Source: Phaffia rhodozyma
Lineage: Eukaryota > Basidiomycota > Tremellomycetes > Cystofilobasidiales > Mrakiaceae
Assembly: GCA_014706385.1 (NCBI GenBank)
Contig: JACGZH010000003.1
Location: 434,001 to 498,000 of the forward strand
Length of the DNA stretch: 64,000 nucleotides
Direction: 5' to 3'
Position numbers and translations under genes: made by a program. The notes beneath the pieces are model-generated. The model ran no database searches. It was not told where the DNA came from and saw nothing but the letters and a program-made list of their open reading frames with translations. This document shows positions 1-12,200 of this stretch, in pieces (the stretch's first letter is position 1; each line of letters starts with the position of its first letter).

Positions 1-1099
1 TTAAAGGCGGATAGATAAACCGCTTAGTATCGAGCAGGGATTCCGGCTCCTCGGTCGGATCGGAATCGACCGAAAGATCCGCAAACAGCAAAGAAGGAGG
101 CAAGGATCTGTAGAATGAGAATATAGTGTTAGCGACAGAACGTTACGAGATATCAGCACGGACGGAACCTACCAAGGATGCGAAAGCACCGAGAAGAATC
201 CACTCTCCGTTCTCGTAGCTAGCCTGTCCTCCAGCGTTTCGCACTCGGTTTCGGGCTGTCGACACGAACGAAGGGTGCATGAGATTCAGGTAAGCGAAAA
301 GAAATCTAGACGACTGGACAGGATCAAAGACATACCAATTCCGAAAGCGATCATGTTGATGATCCAAGCAACTCCGGTCACGAGCAAGGCCAAGAGAGAA
401 GCAATGACCATGAGGATGGTCGAAGCTCGGGATGAGGCAAATGTACCGATGAGGCCGAGCAAGGCAGCAATGAACGAGAGTCCAGCAGCGATGGGGTGAA
501 GGATGAAGACATAGGTAAGGCCCTTGCTGAGAGCGTTGCTCAATTCTTTTTCGATAATAAAGATCGAGAAGAACAGAAGAAAATGATGTCAGCAAGAACG
601 TATCGAACAAGGCGCTGAAACGAAGAGTGCAGAGCCCGAGACGTACTGCCGGTGGAATCACTGATCAAAGTAGAGGTGAGGTCATAACCATATTTGGCCG
701 AAGTGCACGACCCTCCTTGAACACAGTAACCCCAGTTTCCAAAGGTGACCGTCTCACTGTTGAGAGTGGCTTTAAGGAAATAAACCTAGAATGAAAAATA
801 AGACAAAAGAGCGAATAGATAAGTAGTGTTGTGAAGAAAAGAGTATTGAACAGACCGAGAAAGAATATATATATATATAAAAAGGTCAAACTCACAGAGT
901 CCCAGATTGGTACGGATACGGACACAATCACGAGCAAGACCATCGCGGCGAACGCGAAGAAGACTATGAAGGTCACACAAAACATTCATACATACATAAG
1001 TGGTTAGCTCTAGGTTCACACACCAGAGAAATAGAAACAAGGATGACGTATCCAGAGCTCAGCACACTTACAACCAGGGAAGGCAGCGAAGGAAGGCAT
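1..1099 (-). CDS. SUR7/PalI-family four-span membrane protein (C-terminus cut by window edge)
   Basis: This is a tetraspan plasma-membrane protein of the SUR7/PalI (Rim9) group, whose members act in eisosomes or in ambient-pH sensing. The chosen start at 1099 gives a short first exon (MPSFAAFPG) ending at a GTAAGT donor. The next exon carries the first membrane span (TFIVFFAFAAMVLLVIVSV). The extracellular loop holds the family-typical GNWGYC motif with further cysteines, near 700-770. A later exon has two spans (HPIAAGLSFIAALLGLIGTF and the following ILMVIASLLALLVTGVAWI), and a fourth begins with GEWILLGAFASLV. The reading frame is still open at base 1, so the cytosolic tail continues outside. 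At least four introns are visible. Family assignment is firm; the choice between Sur7-like and Rim9/PalI is not possible from this part alone. Confidence 0.8.
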
Positions 1100-1901
1100 A
1101 TTGAATGTGTTGGTGTTTGTTTTTGGGTTGTTCTTCTTGGGATCCGAAAGAGAAAGATGTCGATTAGGAAGGATAAGTAGATAGTTTAACAAGCAGAACC
1201 GATGAGTTTATGATCTGTGTTATGAATGTTTTCTCTTTTCTCTATCTGGAGAGCAGGATGGATTAAGAAGTGACGAGAGAGAAGAAGAAGAAGAAGAAGA
1301 AGAAAGGAGAGTAGGCGGTAGTTAAAACAGGAACCAGTCTTTATAAAAAGGGCCAAGGCTCAGGGCGGATCAAAAGTTAAAAACGCCCTGACGCTCTGGA
1401 CGTTTTTGGGCAAAGGCAATCGCGCAGCAAGCTTCCCGCTGTCTAGAGCCTCGCTCGTTCTCTCCGATCTTGGGAGCCCCACTCGAGCCAAGGGGATTCT
1501 AGCCTCGTCAGGCGCAAGGTCATTCAAATGACGTAAACAGTGACATAAGCGCGCGCAGCAGCCCTGCCTTCTCACCGCTCTTATTTCGTCCGCAGTGACA
1601 GCTCCACCGCCTGGCCGGGTAAACCCTGTTTCCTTTTTGTGAAACCAGTCCGCGAGTCGAGAATTATACGAGTATTTTCAGACTACGTCAAAGGCTGACT
1701 GGTGATGAGATTGCTATCGTTGTTGCTACTAATAACACTGTTGCTGTCATTCCTACTAATGACAGATAGGTATGTCATCGATTTCGTCACAAACTATACA
1801 AATCACAATGGGAAGCAAGCGAGAAAGATATAGACAGTCTGGAGAAAAAAAAACAAAAATAAAGGAAGATGAGGAAGGACCGATCATGTTTAACAGAAAT
1901 C
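1100..1901. other. Intergenic region, promoter side of the SUR7/PalI gene
   Basis: No gene is supported here. It holds the upstream region of the SUR7/PalI-type gene and the 3' flank of the sorting nexin gene, which both run leftward. An imperfect (AAG)n purine tract lies at about 1280-1305, roughly 180-200 bp upstream of the SUR7/PalI start. Confidence 0.6.
1280..1305. repeat. (AAG)n microsatellite
   Basis: Seven to eight AAG units in a row inside a purine-rich stretch, about 180 bp upstream of the SUR7/PalI-type start codon. It may be in the promoter or 5' leader. No coding frame uses it. Confidence 0.8.
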
Positions 1902-4580
1902 CTAATGTGAACCGCCTCCGAGAGGATCGCTAGCCGTCCTTCCCGACGTACCCGAACCACCGCCTCCAGGCGAGATTCGCTCTCTCGGAAGCGGCTGTTG
2001 GCTTGTCGTTTGCGGCAAGTTCGGCCTTGAGGGCAGACTTGCTTCTTGATTTACTCGTGATCCACTAGGAGGGGCTCGGGCCGGATGGGGTTCTGAATCA
2101 TGAACGATAGCAAGGCCAACAGATTTTAGATCTCTATGCACAGACACCAAGCAAGGAGGCAAGTAGTTGATTCTCTCTCACCGATAGCATCGACCGCCGC
2201 TTTCGCTTCCTTCCAAGCCTCTAGGTTCTGTTGATGAGAAATATAGATGTTTCCCACTCAGTTCCAGTAAGTTTATGCACAAGAGTTCCCTACAGAGATA
2301 CCCAGATACAACACTAACCTGTTTACACCAGTCCCGGTGGGCCCGAGCCAGACTGATACTCATTCCCTTGATATCCGCAACCTTCTGACGTTGAAACCGA
2401 TCGAGATCAGCCTGGATCGTCCGGGATGCATACTTAAGATCCTGTGCCGTCAGATGGAGCGCGTCCTCCAGCTATGTTACACGCGCCCACCCAGAGCGTG
2501 CATAAAACAGTGCTATGTTAGCGATTATCGTACACAATATTTCTACCACCAACAACAACATGTCTTTCCCTCTAACCTGTGAAATCGTATCCTTTGTTTT
2601 CGAGATGTTATTCCGCCGGGTTGCCTCTGGATCGACGTCAATCATTCCAGTTATCGAATGACTGAGCGCACTCAAGAACGATGACCCATACCCGCTCGAA
2701 CCAGTCGTCGATAAGCTGCTCATTGATGTCGAGCTAGCCGGCACTTTCCTTCTTTCCCCTTCTCCGTCACCATCTCTGTTCCCATCCAACAACCCACCCC
2801 CACTCTCTCCACGATCTCGATCGGGTCCGCTCGAGCTCCCTCCCAGACCGGCCGCAGCCAATGCGCCTTCCAATCGACGAGCCTCGTTCTCCGCTCGTTC
2901 CAACCCTTCGAGATATGCCTTTCGAGACTCGATCTGTTCCATCGTGAGCTCGAACTGAATTTGTTTCTGCAGCCGGTAGTGTAGAAGTTTCTTGATGATC
3001 GACCCAAAGTGAACGTATTCTGAAAGAGGCTCGGTATATTGAGACTCCCATTGCGATAGCTATTTAATCGGACAAGCGCGTTTCAGATATCAGAGCTAAA
3101 ATAGTAGCGAAAGAAGAATAAGAATGAACGAACAAGATTGGTGGTTGACAGATAAGTCGCATCCACAGCCTGGCCCGTACGCTCGATTGCCGCCGACAGC
3201 GAGCCGGTCTCAGTCAGACTGAATCCATTCAGAACAGCTCCAAGCTCGGCATAGTCGTTTGAATTTTCTTAAGAAAGCGAAGCAAAATGGAACCAGAGAC
3301 ATTGTCAATCTCCCATGAAAAGTATCAACTTGGCATCCTGCGACGTCCGTATCTGATCATCAATAAGAAGTCTCGATAAGGACTAACCTCCCCATCGCTT
3401 CATAATCCGCCGATTGACCTTTTCCAGATTTCCGCTCAGATGTTTCTCAAACTTGTTCGTAAACTTCTCGCTTTCCAGAAACCTTTGGTCTGGATTTCTA
3501 AGCGAGTAATTCGCTGGCGGGTTCGGTAACGACGCGTATGCAGCAGTGAACGACCAATCCGTCGGGTTATGAACCGGCACTTTGAGTGGGTTCTTGGGTA
3601 ACTGAGAGATGGGAGGCGAATGGGAGATTTCCGTCTGTAGCCATGTCGTTGGTAACAAAGAAAGATGTCAAATCCTCCGAGACAATTGGGCAAGAACATA
3701 ACGAGCACTAGAGAGAGACCCACCCAAGAGACTCCACCATCGAGAAACCGATGAAACACAGGTTCATTTCCCAAGATAGGATGCCTACCGATTCGGTTCA
3801 GGAATGTGCCCAACATCCTTGTTCGCTTTGCGATCACCACTGCATCTTCCTTCGCTTTGCTCTGCTTGACAGCATACTCTGATACCGTCGTTTTGGACGG
3901 AACCGGCGGCACGATGAGCGTGGGATATAATTTAGACAGCGATAGCCGCAAAGCCTCAAACTCAGAGTATCGGCGCCGAGCCTCGATCATCTGAGAAGAT
4001 GTTAGAATTCGAAAGACCAAACGTAAGCTCTAGGAGCAATCTTCATAAATGATCACACGATAGAGTGTCTCACATCGGTACGAATCACATAGACGATGTA
4101 GGTCGACTTTGCCTCAGTCGTTTTGTATGCATCGATGATCTGTGGAGGGGTAACAACGGACGAAGTCAAAGAGGAAAAGTGTCAGTCAGAGAGCTATCGG
4201 ATCGGGACTTTGGACAAAGAATACCCAGTAGAATTAACTATATTCCGACGTACCTCAATCACCCACCCGTCCTCCTGCAAATACTTGCCGATAGGTGAGA
4301 GGGGCTGATTAGGGCGCTGTATATGATACGCTCTACTATTCATGACCTGTTCTTCCGACAAACTAGAAGAAGGAAGAGGAGGAGCTTGCTGATACACCGT
4401 CGATGAAGGATCAGAAGAGGTCGACGTGTTTGGTTGATTTGAAGAGGACGAGGCTTCAGCATCGGTGGGCGATGGCGAAGGTAAAGGGACGTCCCGAGGA
4501 TTAGGCGAAGGTGTCTCGGACACGGTGGAGAACGGATCTAGATCATCCTCCGAATGAGAACTAGTCATAGAGGATGCCAT
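1902..4580 (-). CDS. SNX41: PX-BAR sorting nexin, Snx41/Atg20 type
   Basis: This is a phosphoinositide-binding sorting nexin expected on early endosomes, acting in retrieval to the Golgi and in selective autophagy. The N-terminal exon from 4580 is acidic and Ser/Pro-rich, ending in a KYLQEDGWVIE segment that leads into the PX domain. The PX core is clear at about 3700-3990, with RRYSEFEALR (the basic PI3P-binding arginine), a proline-rich PPVPSK loop, KAKEDAVVIAKR and the closing RIGRHPILGN then FHRFLDG block. These blocks match fungal Snx41 closely. Downstream exons carry helical, charged segments (for example around 2600-2940) fitting a C-terminal BAR region. The last exon is Pro/Ser/Gly-rich and stops at 1902. 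Many introns are present. Snx41 versus Atg20 is the remaining uncertainty. Confidence 0.82.
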
Positions 4581-4823
4581 TCAATCAGGAAAGCTCTGCT
4601 TGTGTTAGTATAAGATGATGAATGATCCGGATGATGGTTGATGACCAGGAGTGGGAACGAGATGAAGACACTTCGCCATCTCGTCCGTTGACGTGCACAG
4701 CTTGTTGACCATTCATTCATCCATCCCGGTATACAACCCTTTATTCTCTCTGCCATCATCCATCATCTCTGAAGAGGAAGAATAGATCCGCTTCATGGAA
4801 GAATAAGAAGGTAACACGCACAC

Positions 4824-5251
4824 ATGCCGGTCGATTCAAAGATCCTTCCTGGTATAGTTCTTCTGTCAACCTCATTCGCCATCGTAGTTTATCTTCTTTT
4901 GGAACCGTGGGGATGCTATTTGGTCAAGACAAATGACCAACCCGATAGGTTTCCATCGGTGAGTTCTAGAACTGGTTACTTCAAGTGTCCTGTTGTATGT
5001 AGCGATCGAAACGGTCATGTCAACCGTTAATGTGCTTCTTCACTGGCGTCAATAGGTTCTGTCTATGGTCTGTATGGACACACACTACAAGTACCTGGTT
5101 CCTCTACTCGTCCCAGTCGGAGCCTAGTGAGTTACCATCACAGTAGAACGTAAAGAAACAGCCTTGTACAGACAACTGATGCATTCTTTTTATTGCTTCT
5201 AGTTACATCATTGCGAACTGGGTTGGATGGGAATACTTTCGATATGGTTGA
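4824..5251 (+). CDS. PIGY: PIG-Y-like subunit of GPI-GlcNAc transferase
   Basis: This is a small two-span ER membrane protein resembling PIG-Y, the regulatory subunit of the GPI-N-acetylglucosaminyltransferase that starts GPI-anchor synthesis. I read three exons: 4824 to about 4959, about 5057-5130, and 5203-5251. Phases join cleanly through a GTGAGT donor and TAG acceptors. The first span is LPGIVLLSTSFAIVVYLLL. The second exon gives YKYLVPLLVPVGAY, and the last completes IIANWVGWEYFRYG before TGA at 5249-5251. The block 'LVPLLVPV..Y...ANWVGW.YFR' is the conserved part of PIG-Y-like proteins. Length is about 90 residues, in the usual range. It runs toward the CDC43 gene on the opposite strand. 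Small size limits certainty. Confidence 0.6.
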
Positions 5252-5458
5252 GAGCCAATATCGTCCGCTACTCCTTCGTCTCATACTGATATCATATAAT
5301 GACACTAGCTAGCGTTGTGCATTGTCTCCACTCTTTACTTGATACCCACAGGAGCGCTCAATCTTGCGACTTCTCCTATCCATCAGAGCGATCCCTTTGT
5401 TTGCGCTAGATATTTGGGTAGAACACATACACATATATATACCCTCGATAGCATGATT

Positions 5459-7397
5459 CTATATCGAGTTGAGCCAGCCCAACCTGGTTCGCTCACTCTC
5501 TAGCCAACCGAGTGCGCTCTTGCTCATGTTCCTCAATGCATCCATCTTGCCGAGTTCTTTGTCATCTATGCTTGCAAACAGAGAAAGCGCGGCAAGAGCT
5601 GAGTACGTATGGAACGGATCTGTAACAAATGGCAATCAAGCAGGAAGAGGGTCGGACGGGGGTTCAGTCATCATTTTACCTTTGGAAAACTGTCGAATAT
5701 TTCTTTACCCAGATTGAAAGCTTAAGTGGAAATGACGGACGAACCTGGTCGTTCGAGAGGAGCTTTACCAAAGCCACCCACAATAGACTGACAACGCAGC
5801 AGGAACGCCTTATTGGCTGGCCCATCGATCAAACTTTGAGCGCCCAAAATCTATTTTGCGAAGACCAAGCAAGCACACACGATAATTAGTTCTTTTACAA
5901 GTTCCTCAGCTGCCGATATAGCTACCAAGACAGCTGAGAGAAGTGCAAACGACGTCGACGAACCGATAGTCCGCCACCACACCAAAAAGAATAACAACAG
6001 TCCCCGAGCTTTCCTGGTCTGCCTTGAAAGCCACCGCTGATTGATCTGGTTTTTGGACCTGACTGATCCTCCTCATCAAAGTCAGCCTGAAACGGAACGT
6101 CCCGAGGTTGTATCTGCCTGTGTAAAAGCCATGAGATGGTTGGCTGAGTCGAGAGCGATGGTGCTGAAATAGTGGGCGACACGGAAGACAGAAGATGTAG
6201 TGAGGCGAGGGCACAATAGGTTGTTCCTCCTGTTTGAGACGAATGGGTAGAGATGAATGGGCAAGCAGTCTCAGAAGCGGGAAGGCACGCTATGAGAAAA
6301 ATTAGCAAAGGTTGTTGTTACCTTGAGATTCTTGCTGTGGTCTCTGACCGAATCCTCCGTCATATGACTGTGGTCAAAGCAACATTAGTACCGGTTACAG
6401 AGAAAGAACACAAAAAAGGGAGAGGGCCTGACACAGCAAGCCTGGACAAATCGTTCGGACTGTTCAACGTTGACTCCTGTCCAATCGGCTACCAGATCCG
6501 AAATCACACAAGCGCAAAGAACCATTCTAACGTCTCTCTCAGCGTTCATCTCCTTTCTTAATGGCGAAAATCTACGAAAGTATGTATAGAGAAGGTCAAT
6601 ATGAGGGTCAGAATTGATATCATTCATATATCAGTATAAAAAAAGACTTGAGTTTCTAGAGGTGAGGAATCAACATACGAGCCGTCCTCAAACTGGCATG
6701 ACCTCAGAAATGCAACCAATCCCGGTCTGTTGAGCTTATCCAAAGGAGCTCGTAGAATTGACAAGACTAGGAGCGCCGTATATGTCGAAGCCAAATGAGC
6801 TTGATTTGAGGATAAAGTAGGTGTCTATCGGATGTGGGAAGCAAGAGTGATAAGTATGGAGTGCATCATTAGGAGGTGCGAACGAATGGAAACTCACTAA
6901 GGTTATAGGCTGTCCATCATCATCTGTTCCTCCACACTCCTTCCATGGGCCTGTGAAAGGAGATCCTCTGAAACCACCCTGAGCTTTTTCAAATATATAT
7001 ATGCGTATCCAAAGTCAAACCTGCGCCCCTCGAACGACGGACAAGAGATGAACGAATTCAGTAGAGTCAGACAAACGAAGCTGTTGATCCCACACCCATT
7101 GGATCCACCCGTTGCGCTCCGTTTGATCTGTTGCTTCGAACAAAGTTCCTAGTAGATCTAGAGATGCAAGAAGGAAGTACGACAGAGTCAAACTATTTCA
7201 TTCCCATCCCGGCAAAATAAAAAAAGTACAGAAATGTTTCTTTGATGGCTCAGAAACGCGGTTGCTCGCTGAATAAGAAGAGGTAGATGAAGGTATTGAA
7301 CCGACCGATTGGAGTCATAGGACGCAGCCGAACCTGGTAGACCGCGAAGACAACGGAGGAGAAATGAAGTATGTTTCTTTTTGTTGAGCGCCGTCAT
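5459..7397 (-). CDS. CDC43: Protein geranylgeranyltransferase type I, beta subunit
   Basis: This is the catalytic beta subunit of GGTase-I, which attaches geranylgeranyl to CaaL proteins such as Rho1 and Cdc42. The start at 7397 opens MTALNKKKHTSFLLRCLRGL, matching the family N-terminus. The next exon continues LLGTLFEATDQTERNGWIQW. Farther down are the GGTTYCALASLHLL block (about 6200-6230) and DCCYSFWCGG (about 5975), whose D-x-C supplies two zinc ligands. An exon ending at 5850 gives ILGAQSLIDGPANKAFLL and a GGFGKAP motif. The final exon has DPFHTYSALAALSLF, whose His is the third zinc ligand. The stop is TAG at 5459-5461. All expected prenyltransferase zinc ligands are present, so it looks active. 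It shares a 208-bp divergent promoter with GLTP. Confidence 0.88.
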
Positions 7398-7605
7398 GAA
7401 TGGAGTGACGAGGTGAGTGGTTGATGATGGATGATGGACGACGAGTGAGCAAAGGGTCGGACGATATCTTCGGCAAACGGTAAAACGCAACGGTTTGAAA
7501 CTTCCCGGGCCAGGACAACATCTCGGTACATTCCTCCCATCCTCGACCAAGCGACTCCATTTGTTCTCTTTTCTTCCTCTTTGCATCAAATTCCATCAAT
7601 CTACC
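7398..7605. promoter_or_regulatory. Short bidirectional promoter between CDC43 and GLTP
   Basis: Only 208 bp separate the two divergent start codons, so both core promoters must lie here. The GLTP side is pyrimidine-rich (about 7560-7600), a common leader feature in fungi. No specific factor site is claimed. Confidence 0.5.
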
Positions 7606-9032
7606 ATGTCTTCTCCTCAGTTCTTCGAGACCATTCCAGTTGTGAGTTATCTACTGACCCTTTTTATTGTGACCGTGTCGAACCAGTGGAAAGAGCTCAA
7701 TCATTCAATCAATACGTTTCTTTGCCCCGTACAGAAATTCCAAGACGTCTCGACCACCCCTGGGATTGATACTGCTTCCTTCTGCCAGGCTTCCGAGGGA
7801 CTCGTCAAGATCTTCGGTGAGTTCTTGGATGCGTATCAATCTAAACAACAGATGCGACGAACTTCCAAGAGATGGGTCCACTTTTGAGCCTCTATCAAAG
7901 GCACAGGGCCCCATCTCAACTGCAAGGACGGGAACGAGATCCACCAAGTCTTTTCAATGGTTCTTCATTCAGGCCCTGCTGAGCTGATCACTACTTCATG
8001 CTCCTAATGCTCTCAAATAGACGTCCTTGGAAACGCTGCCTTTACTCCTGTGAAGTCTGATATCACTGGAAACATCAAGGTCTGTTTTCTCGTACACCAA
8101 TACGTATCACATTGGGCCACGAGATATTCAAATTGCGTACACACGGAACACATCTCGGGCGCTTTATTATCCTCTCGATAATTGAACAATCTAGAAAGTC
8201 CAAGATCGATTGGCCGCCAGCCCTGGATCGTCGGCGACCTTGCAGTCTCTTGTTCAGAATGAGGGTAAGCCCGGAGATAAGAACCGAACGGCTACTCAGG
8301 GTCTTCTCTGGCTCATTCGGTAAGAACTTCACCACTGTTTTTTGTCCTCTCGCTTGGCATACTCGAATTATGTGTGTCCAACGATAAAGCTCAAACCTCT
8401 TTGTTTACTCAACGCGCTTCAATACAGAGGACTTAAGTTCAACGCGACCGCTTTGCGACACTCTCTATCCAACCCGTCGGATGAGCTTACTGTTTCTTTC
8501 ACTAAGTCATACGAGAGTACTTTGAAGCAGTACCACTCTATGTTTGTCCGACCTGTCTTCGCTGTTCGTAGTTTTTGACCATATATCTCGTATGTCTTCA
8601 TTCGATGTATTTGTATGCTAAATCAACACCTGAGCCGGATTGAATAGCTTGCGATGAAGGCATGCCCATACCGAAAAGACTTTTACGCCAAGCTTGGATC
8701 GCCCCAGGATGTCGGTAAGTAAAGCAGGCTTACGTTCTGTTTCGAGGGGGAAGCACAAGAAGTTGTGAAACTTGTAGATTGATAGTGTGGTCATATTCGT
8801 CCCTCTTCTCCCCCTTCTCAGTCGAGAAGGAGCTTGACCAGTGGCTTTCTGCTCTGGAGAAGATCATCAAGGAGGTCGAGGACTTCTACGCTGCCGGAAA
8901 GTGAGTATTCTTTTTAGACTTCCGGACTTAATTCAGGTACATCGTATGCAAAACAGACTGAAGCCTGCTGACGACGATTTTCTCTATTCTGGACCCGTTC
9001 GCCTTGACTTCAGCTGGGCCAAGGGGTTCTAA
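7606..9032 (+). CDS. GLTP: Glycolipid transfer protein (HET-C2/GLTP family)
   Basis: This is a cytosolic glycolipid transfer protein that binds a single glycosphingolipid such as glucosylceramide and moves it between membranes. Exon 1 (ATG at 7606) gives MSSPQFFETIPV, followed by FQDVSTTPGIDTASFCQASE. The sugar-headgroup site is visible as D..N..K in the VKSDISGNIK exon near 8050-8080. The next exon carries GLLWLIR, with the Trp that stacks on the sugar. Later exons give FNATALRHSLSNPSDEL, a KQYHSMFVRPVF helix and YRKDFYAKLG. The last exon ends in SGPVRLDFSWAKGF and stops at 9032. All core GLTP ligand residues are present. It shares a promoter region with CDC43 and ends 230 bp from the convergent GH5 glucosidase gene. 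Confidence 0.92.
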
Positions 9033-9262
9033 GCCTCTCTTGCACTTCAGATTCTCAATTGTCTCTCGTCCTTTTACCTTTAAGCCATCCTTTGTCATGA
9101 TGTTTGGATGGTCAGAATGGACAAAATTTCATGAACAGGTTAAAAAGTCAATTAGACTCAAGATCGGAAATACAGACAAGGAAAAGGAATAAAACTATGA
9201 TAATGAGAAAGGAAAACATAAGAGTTTCAAGGCAGACGGTTGTCTTGATAACATGAGACAGG

Positions 9263-12200
9263 CTAAGGAAGTATTTGCGAGATCTTCTGAGCTAGTCCGC
9301 CAGACAATCCATGCCCCAACCACTTTTCAATCTTGATCGAATATTTTCTCAGCTTTCCCTCCTTCGGGACCACCTCCTTCACCGGCTTTGAATTAACTTC
9401 CACGCCTCTGTTTGTCTGCTCGCCGTCCACTTCCTTCGCTTTGTCTGCGGTCACCCACCTCCATTTCAAGATCTGTCCGACTGCAACCATCTCGAAGATG
9501 AGTCCTCCGCCAGATTGAGCTGGGAGACCTTCTTGGAGATGAACATGGACCTTGATATCAATCCTGGGTCTTGCTCCCGTCTCGGCTGACCAGATCTCGA
9601 GGCCCAAAGGAGGGTCTTTTTCTGGCGCACTGATCAGATGGGCAGAGAAGGGAGTTGATGCAGAAGATGCTAAAATCGAGCTTGGATTAAAGACGATCGA
9701 TTGTTGGGACAATTCGGGTTGAAGACTCAGAGAGGCAATCTCATCGGCGCCTGCATCCAGTTTGAACGGCGTGAAGTGGATATAGGGAAGGTAGACCTCC
9801 GTCCAGACCGGAGATGACCGATTTGTAGATGTAGAAGGATTAGGAAGAGTTTCTTCTTCTACCTCCATAGTCAACTCGCTCTTGTCCATCGAGAAATCGA
9901 GATGTCGAAGTCGACCAACCAAGGCTATAGGATAAGGCTTTGAGAGCGCACGAAAGAACAGAGTCAGATCTCCGAATACACAATAGAAACAAGTGTATAT
10001 CTAGTCTGATGCGATAAGAAATACTGTAAAAGACTCACTCTTGAGAAAGCCCTTTGGGCCCGAGCCCCAATGTTGAGTAGGTCATACATATACCGAGGGA
10101 CCTCCATACTAGGAATCTTTGTCCTATAATCGTCTTTGCAAAAGATTGAAAGATCTTCTCCGTTCTGATTCAAAGCAGAATGACCCGGGATTAGTTGGAA
10201 CCAACACAGTACACAGAGTTACTAGATATGGAAAATCACGAACCCAGCCATCGCCTTTCTCCTTTGTATTGTGGCAATCGTAAGCCCAAACGAAAGACTA
10301 GTCCACGATCGGCAAGTCAGAAAACAAAGAGATGATAAGAATAGTATCCACACGTCATGAAAGGAAAATAAGTCAGCAGGTACTGACCCCAACGGCGTTC
10401 TTGCCATCGCATCCTGTTAACGAGGTATCCATTGCCTTTTCTTGCTCTCGATAATTGTGCTGACTGCCTCCTCTAGCAATAAGCCCAAAGAGTTTGTCCG
10501 TCTTCTTAAAATCGAACGGCACACCAATCTGACGTAGGCATGATCAATTCATGTAAGAGGCAAATGGATAGCTCATAAGAAAACCTTCTCGATGCGCTGA
10601 TGGATATAGGTCAAAAAGGACGACATACCTCGCCTAAGACTGCAGGGTATGACCTAAGTTTATCCGTGGAAAGCCCGTTGTCTGGGTTTTTGGAGCTCGT
10701 ATCTTTGATAGTGAGCTGGCCGAACTGATGCCGCATAGACTCTTTAATGTTCTCGAGCCCTAGGTATGCTCCTCCAAGAACACTGGTCGTCTTACGTGCG
10801 AGCCCAACCTAATCCGAGAAGAGTTTGATGGATCAATATCAGATAAAAAATGAAGGTAGTGCATATGACAGGTATATTCATCCTTACAGCATCCGCGTTG
10901 AATGAATGTAGCCTGAAGAAGGCACAGGGTATCGAGGTCACATATGTCAGTGTTCATAAACTGTTCGATGTTTTATTGAATTCATATAACCGAACCGTTT
11001 ATTAATGAGTGTCATTCCGTCATAAAAGTGAGGAGACAAGCAAACTCGTCCATTCTCATCTGCTTCGTCCAAAGTGGGAGGATGTCCAAAGACTGGTGGA
11101 TTGATAAATGCGATAGCTTGCGGATGCGATCTACGCCAAAAGGAAGAGGTGTTAGTCAGGATGAAAACAGAACAGAGTGCATCATAAACAAGAACGCACT
11201 TCCGAATTCTAGCGTTCCACAGCTTCCAATGAGGAACCCAATAATCGGACAAGAAATCAACCTCCTCAGAACCCTTTATGACGGGCTTCGAAAAGTAATC
11301 TGGCTGAAGCAAAGTGGCTTGCTCGATATCCCAACTGAATATCGCGCCAAGATAGGAAGAGACTATCAGCTACAGATAGATTCGAGGAGAGAGCGTAAAG
11401 GGCGAGAAATTGTGAAATCATAATACGTACACCCCATGTACAGCCCATATGCAAGTGCCTGTTGTCCAACCTGCGTCTCGCTTCCAACCCCATTTGGAGA
11501 TTCCTCCAGGTTCTTCCTCTGGCGCGAGCCAACATGTCTGACCTTCTGGATCTACAGTAACATATCCGTCTGACTTTGATCCAGTCTGTCAGCGAGAACA
11601 AATTGATTGATCAGTATACATACTTCAAGGTACGCTGAGAAACAAATGAGAAAAAATGGCTATCGAGAAGGCGCCAGGTCTTTGAAGTAACTTGAAGTAG
11701 AAGAGCTACGCACCGACCCGAACTTGTACTTCTGAATCTTCTGTTTCTGGCCCATCCCTAACTTGAGAGCCTCAAACGCAGTGGGGGTAGGTCCCGTCCT
11801 GCACATTGCAAAATCTCAACTGAGCATGATTCGATCCTTCACATGACCTTATTTCGATGAAGAGGGTGAGACGAACCTGAATGACTGCTCTTCTCTTAGG
11901 ACACTCAAATCAGAATTTCCGATAAATCCTTCTTGAGGTTCGTTGCTAAGTTACATAGCCATATGAAATGCCAACAAAGTCAAACGCTTGCCCGTTATAT
12001 GCTCTTCCGAAGAAATTCAAAACGAACGTACATCGAGTCCCATCCGATAACGCAGACGTCGTTTAATTCTCCGTCTTCAGCGATCCGATCCGCTAATCTG
12101 TAGTTGTAAGAAACAATAGTCAGAGGGGGTTGAAATACTTAGGAATGAAAGTAAACGTGGATTGCTGACCTGCCAAATGCGTTCAAATATTTTTCATGCA

